From: Pseudomonadota bacterium
Lineage (GTDB): Bacteria; Myxococcota_A; Polyangia; Fen-1088
Direction of reading: 5' to 3'
DNA length: 8,142 nucleotides
Assembly: GCA_017881285.1 (NCBI GenBank)
Contig: JADGRD010000132.1
Span: 1-8,142 of the forward strand
This document shows positions 5,754 through 8,142 of the stretch, one piece after another. A program made the translations under genes and the position numbers. Each line of letters opens with the position of its first letter. The first letter of the stretch is position 1. Below the pieces are notes generated by a model. It did not search any database and was not told the origin of the DNA. It worked only from the letters and a program-made list of their open reading frames with translations.

Positions 5754-7475
5754 ATGGCGACGAACAGCAGCCGTGCATTGGTCCTGAGGACCGACCAGAA
5801 CCTGTCTCGGAGGCGACTCCCAGGGGTCGTCCTCTCGGTGGCCGTCGCCGTCGCGTCTGTGCTCGGATGCGGCTCCGACAGGGGTTCATCAACGAGTAAC
5901 GGTGCAGGCGGAACCGTCGGCGCAGGCGGAGCGACGCAGCCGGTTTCGGCCGGGGGTACGACCGCGTCGGGCAGTGGCGGGATGACCGCAGCCGGCGGGG
6001 TGACGGGGTTCGGCGGCCGCGTCGGTGCCGGAGGCACGAGCGGCGCGGGCGGCGCAACCGGGAACGGCGGCGCAACCGGCACGGGCGGCGCAACGAGCAC
6101 GGGCGGCGCAATGAGCACGGGCGGCGCAACGCGTACGGGCGGCGCAACGAGCACGGGCGGCGCAACGGGCACGGGCGGCGCCGCCGGCACGGGCGGTACC
6201 ACGGGCGCGGGCGGGGCGACGAGCATGGGTGGCACTACCGGCAGAGGCGGCGCAACTGGGAACGGCGGCGCAACGGGCATGGGCGGCACCACCGGCAAAG
6301 GGGGATCGAGCGGCGCGGGCGGGAGCACGGTGGCTTGCCCGTCCTCGTCTGCCTGCATCGATTTCGCGAACCTGCAGCAAGAGATCGACGGGTTCGGCGC
6401 CGCTTCGGTCGGGCACGGGGCGCTCACCACGACGGAGCTCGACACGGCTTTCAAGAACGACACTACCAGCCAGCTCGGATTGTCGATCATTCGTGTCGAG
6501 GTCAGGGTGGAGGGGCAGAGCGCTTGGGGGACGGAGAAAGCCAACGCTTCGGGCGCCAAGGCGCGTGGGGCCAAGTACGCGATGGCGAGCCCCTGGACTC
6601 CTCCGGCCTCGATGAAGACCAACAACAACACGGTCGGGGGCTCGCTGAACACGGGCTCCTATGCCGACTATGCCGCGTATCTGAAGTCTTTCGCTGACTA
6701 CGTGGGCAGCGATGTGGACATCATCTCCTTGCAGAACGAGCCCAATATCCAGGTAACCTACGTTTCGTGCAGTTGGACCCCGACCCAGCTCTTCAATTTC
6801 ACGAAGAACAATGCGCAGGACGTCGGGGCTGCTATCCTGATGCCGGAGACCTCCAATTACGACAAATCCTACTCCGATCCGGTGCTCAACGATTCGACGG
6901 CGGCATCTCACATCACGCACATTGGGCTGCACCTCTACGGTGCACCCGCCAGCACGTATACCCTCGCCATCCAGAAGCAGAAGAAGGTCTGGATGACCGA
7001 GCACATGTTCGATCCCGAGGACATCGGCACGATGATGACGATGGCCAAGGAGATCATGGATTGTATGAACAGCCAGATGAACGGCTACGTCTGGTGGTAC
7101 CTGCGCGTGCCCAACTGCAACCTCATCACGTCGAGCGGCACCATTACAAACAAGGGGTACGTGATGGGCCAGTTCTCGAAGTACGTCCGGCCGGGCTCGC
7201 ACCGGGTGAGCGTCTCCTACCAGCCTCAGACCAACGTGAACGTCCAGGCGTATGCGGGAACCCACAACGTCATCGTCGTCCTGAATCGAGACACGTCCGC
7301 CAAGACGCAGAACTTCACCATCGCCAGCGGTACCTTCACGAACGCCCACAGGTACACGACCTCAAACAGCAAGAAGCTCGCCGACGACGGCCCCGTCACG
7401 GTGACCAACAGCTCCTTCACGGCCTCGCTGGACCCTCAGAGCGTGACGACCTTCGTGGCCGACGGGACCCCGTAA
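5754..7475 (+). CDS. GH30-family endoxylanase lipoprotein with long Gly/Thr-rich linker
   Basis: The product has 573 residues. A lipoprotein signal (RRRLPGVVLSVAVAVASVLGC) puts the lipid on Cys39. Residues 40-190 are a Gly/Thr/Ala linker made of hexapeptide repeats. From about 200 to 573 is a glycoside hydrolase family 30 domain like Bacillus XynC, which cuts the beta-1,4-xylan backbone. It opens with IDGFGAAS and has the probable acid/base Glu329 in SLQNEPN and the probable nucleophile Glu416 in MTEHMFDP. Then come YVWWYLR, KGYVMGQFSKYVRPG and a beta-sandwich ending QSVTTFVADG. The resemblance to XynC runs to the last residues, so the domain looks complete. In XynC-type enzymes the Arg after YVWWY-R helps bind the glucuronic acid side group; here that position is Val452, so glucuronate dependence may be altered. 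The enzyme probably sits on the cell surface. Strong ribosome site; monocistronic. Confidence 0.9.
   Translation: MATNSSRALVLRTDQNLSRRRLPGVVLSVAVAVASVLGCGSDRGSSTSNGAGGTVGAGGATQPVSAGGTTASGSGGMTAAGGVTGFGGRVGAGGTSGAGGATGNGGATGTGGATSTGGAMSTGGATRTGGATSTGGATGTGGAAGTGGTTGAGGATSMGGTTGRGGATGNGGATGMGGTTGKGGSSGAGGSTVACPSSSACIDFANLQQEIDGFGAASVGHGALTTTELDTAFKNDTTSQLGLSIIRVEVRVEGQSAWGTEKANASGAKARGAKYAMASPWTPPASMKTNNNTVGGSLNTGSYADYAAYLKSFADYVGSDVDIISLQNEPNIQVTYVSCSWTPTQLFNFTKNNAQDVGAAILMPETSNYDKSYSDPVLNDSTAASHITHIGLHLYGAPASTYTLAIQKQKKVWMTEHMFDPEDIGTMMTMAKEIMDCMNSQMNGYVWWYLRVPNCNLITSSGTITNKGYVMGQFSKYVRPGSHRVSVSYQPQTNVNVQAYAGTHNVIVVLNRDTSAKTQNFTIASGTFTNAHRYTTSNSKKLADDGPVTVTNSSFTASLDPQSVTTFVADGTP
6054..6323 (+). 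repeat. In-frame 18-bp tandem repeat array in the xylanase linker
   Basis: Fifteen consecutive 18-bp units, each encoding a hexapeptide of type [A/T/S][T/A/M/S][G/S/R]xGG (such as ATSTGG, ATGTGG, ATGNGG), cover residues 101-190. Units from about 6072 to 6179 are nearly identical at DNA level (GGCGGCGCAACGAGCACG and close variants), whereas outer units have diverged. This suggests recent expansion by slippage. The unit length keeps the frame, so linker length can change freely. Confidence 0.85.
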
Positions 7476-7539
7476 ATACGCGCTCGCGTCCTCCCCGACT
7501 CTGGCGTCGAGAACGTCAACTAGAAAGTCGACAACCTTC

Positions 7540-7743
7540 TTGCTCTCGGACAACTGCGCCGCGTGTTCGCATGCACAGGTGAGCACTCTTTTCCCATGGC
7601 AAGTCCCTGCCGGCGCAGTTTGCATGCATTGCACGTCGCTCGGCCGATGGTTGTCGGGCACGCGCCCTGCGAGTGTGCTGCCCGAACCGCAGCCAGCAAG
7701 GTTTGACCAGGAAAAGCAGAAAATAGGAAAGAGCTTGAAGTAA
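7540..7743 (+). CDS. Doubtful small ORF with two CXXC pairs
   Basis: A 67-residue frame starts at TTG 7540 and ends in two consecutive stops (TAATAA), 20 bp before a strong hairpin. It contains CAAC and CMHC separated by 18 residues, the layout of a small zinc-ribbon or knuckle, and a Lys-rich end. Against it: no Shine-Dalgarno site, a TTG start, mixed codon use, and a frame that stays open upstream. I do not recognise it. It could be the tail of a decayed gene or chance. Confidence 0.2.
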   Translation: MLSDNCAACSHAQVSTLFPWQVPAGAVCMHCTSLGRWLSGTRPASVLPEPQPARFDQEKQKIGKSLK

Positions 7744-7762
7744 TAAAGGGCGCATGTCATGG

Positions 7763-7784
7763 GAAAGCCCCGGTTGGGGCTTTC
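7763..7784. terminator. Strong symmetric hairpin, likely terminator
   Basis: GAAAGCCCC (7763-7771) and GGGGCTTTC (7776-7784) form a perfect 9-bp stem with a GGTT loop. The downstream side reads TTTCTTG, a weak T-run on the plus strand. An outer AGGG/CCCT pairing (7747-7750 and 7790-7793) could extend it. It sits 30 bp before the LigD start, so it either ends transcription from the left or folds in the ligase leader. Confidence 0.65.
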
Positions 7785-7814
7785 TTGATGCCCTAATGTA
7801 CAGCGAGGGAACAA

Positions 7815-8142
7815 ATGGCCAAGGCATTTTCGGCGAAATCACGCGTGACGGAATATCGCGCCAAGCGGGATTTCGCCAAGACATCTGAACCGGCCGGGAA
7901 GAAGGCAGTGCCTTCCTCCTCCAAGCTGCGCTTCGTCATCCAGCGACATGATGCCAGGCGCCTACACTACGATTTCCGCCTCGAGCTCGACGAAGTCTTG
8001 AAGTCCTGGGCCGTGACGCGCGGTCCTTCTCTCAATCCGCACGACAAGCGCCTTGCGGTGGAGGTCGAGGACCACCCGCTTGAATATGGCGATTTCGAAG
8101 GCACCATTCCCAAGGGCCAATATGGCGGCGGCACGGTGCAGC
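7815..8142 (+). CDS. ligD: LigD-type DNA ligase, N-terminal 3'-phosphoesterase domain (3' truncated)
   Basis: The first 109 codons are present and the frame runs off the right edge. The ATG is preceded by GAGGGA at a four-base gap. The sequence FVIQRHDARRLHYDFRLELD, KSWAVTRGPS, VEDHPLEYGDFEG and PKGQYGGGTV is the 3'-phosphoesterase domain of LigD, the bacterial end-joining ligase that works with Ku. The active-site set described for Pseudomonas LigD (His42, His48, Asp50, Arg52, His84, Tyr88) is matched by His45, His51, Asp53, Arg55, His87 and Tyr91. This domain trims 3' ends before sealing of double-strand breaks. The ligase and polymerase domains would lie beyond the window, so a stand-alone phosphoesterase cannot be excluded. 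The wording resembles alphaproteobacterial LigD more than what I expect from myxobacteria, which hints at transfer. No Ku gene is visible. Confidence 0.9.
   Translation, partial: MAKAFSAKSRVTEYRAKRDFAKTSEPAGKKAVPSSSKLRFVIQRHDARRLHYDFRLELDEVLKSWAVTRGPSLNPHDKRLAVEVEDHPLEYGDFEGTIPKGQYGGGTVQ

Larger units (their letters stand above)
7476..7814. other. Intergenic region between xylanase and LigD-type ligase genes
   Basis: No confident gene. It holds a doubtful short Cys-containing frame (7540-7743), the 8-bp palindrome TGCATGCA and, near the right end, a strong hairpin. No terminator was seen directly behind the xylanase stop. The A-rich stretch at 7708-7748 contrasts with the GC-rich genes to the left. 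Confidence 0.5.

Noticed and set aside
6054..6323. CRISPR array or PE_PGRS-type gene
   Set aside because: The repeats are contiguous with no spacers, and they lie in the linker of a lipoprotein enzyme rather than after a PE domain.
5705..6652. Long minus-strand frames opposite the xylanase linker giving Pro/Val/Ala repeat proteins
   Set aside because: They are the antisense reading of the 18-bp repeat array; no signal peptide or ribosome site, and the plus-strand gene is certain.
5889..7349. 486-codon minus-strand frame across the xylanase
   Set aside because: Antisense shadow of a clear GH30 gene; composition is Arg/Val/His-rich with no recognisable domain.

Overview
The window looks like accessory chromosome from a high-GC myxobacterium-like deltaproteobacterium. 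Three things point there: the Dickkopf-like cysteine-rich secreted protein at the left edge, two lipoproteins with very long Gly/Thr linkers, and a matching sigma-54-type promoter. Species cannot be fixed from the sequence. Most genes encode exported proteins: lipoproteins, periplasmic or outer-membrane proteins, and a secreted-type glycosidase.

Layout. At 2-619 is the 3' part of a Cys-rich Dickkopf-like protein. From 620 to 1318 there is no intact gene. It holds a cluster of five hairpins with a short imperfect direct repeat (706-811), directly followed by what looks like the orphan C-terminal tail of a phosphoesterase (to 959), then coding-like debris. On the minus strand, 3340 to 1319 is a compact three-gene operon with overlapping ends: a triheme c7-type cytochrome, an outer-membrane beta-barrel protein, and a monoheme cytochrome lipoprotein. 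This is the most interesting unit: it resembles a very small porin-cytochrome electron conduit across the outer membrane. Divergent to it, 3472-3810 carries the apparent C-terminal remnant of a beta-sandwich protein.

From 3811 to 4116 is a regulatory stretch with one near-perfect and one weaker sigma-54 -24/-12 match, just before a Gly-rich lipoprotein with an eight-cysteine C-terminal domain (4117-4650). A convergent gene (5342 to 4704) encodes a two-helix membrane protein of unknown role. The 5343-5753 gap holds a palindrome, two inverted repeats, a candidate promoter and a strong Shine-Dalgarno site. It leads into a GH30-type endoxylanase lipoprotein (5754-7475) whose linker is built from fifteen 18-bp tandem repeats. 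After a 339-bp gap with a strong hairpin near its end, the start of a LigD-type DNA repair ligase runs off the right edge (7815-8142).

The xylanase suggests plant-polymer breakdown, and the cytochrome-barrel operon suggests respiratory or redox exchange at the cell surface. These are separate transcription units, and nothing here shows that they act together. No tRNA, rRNA, CRISPR array, transposase or integrase was seen.
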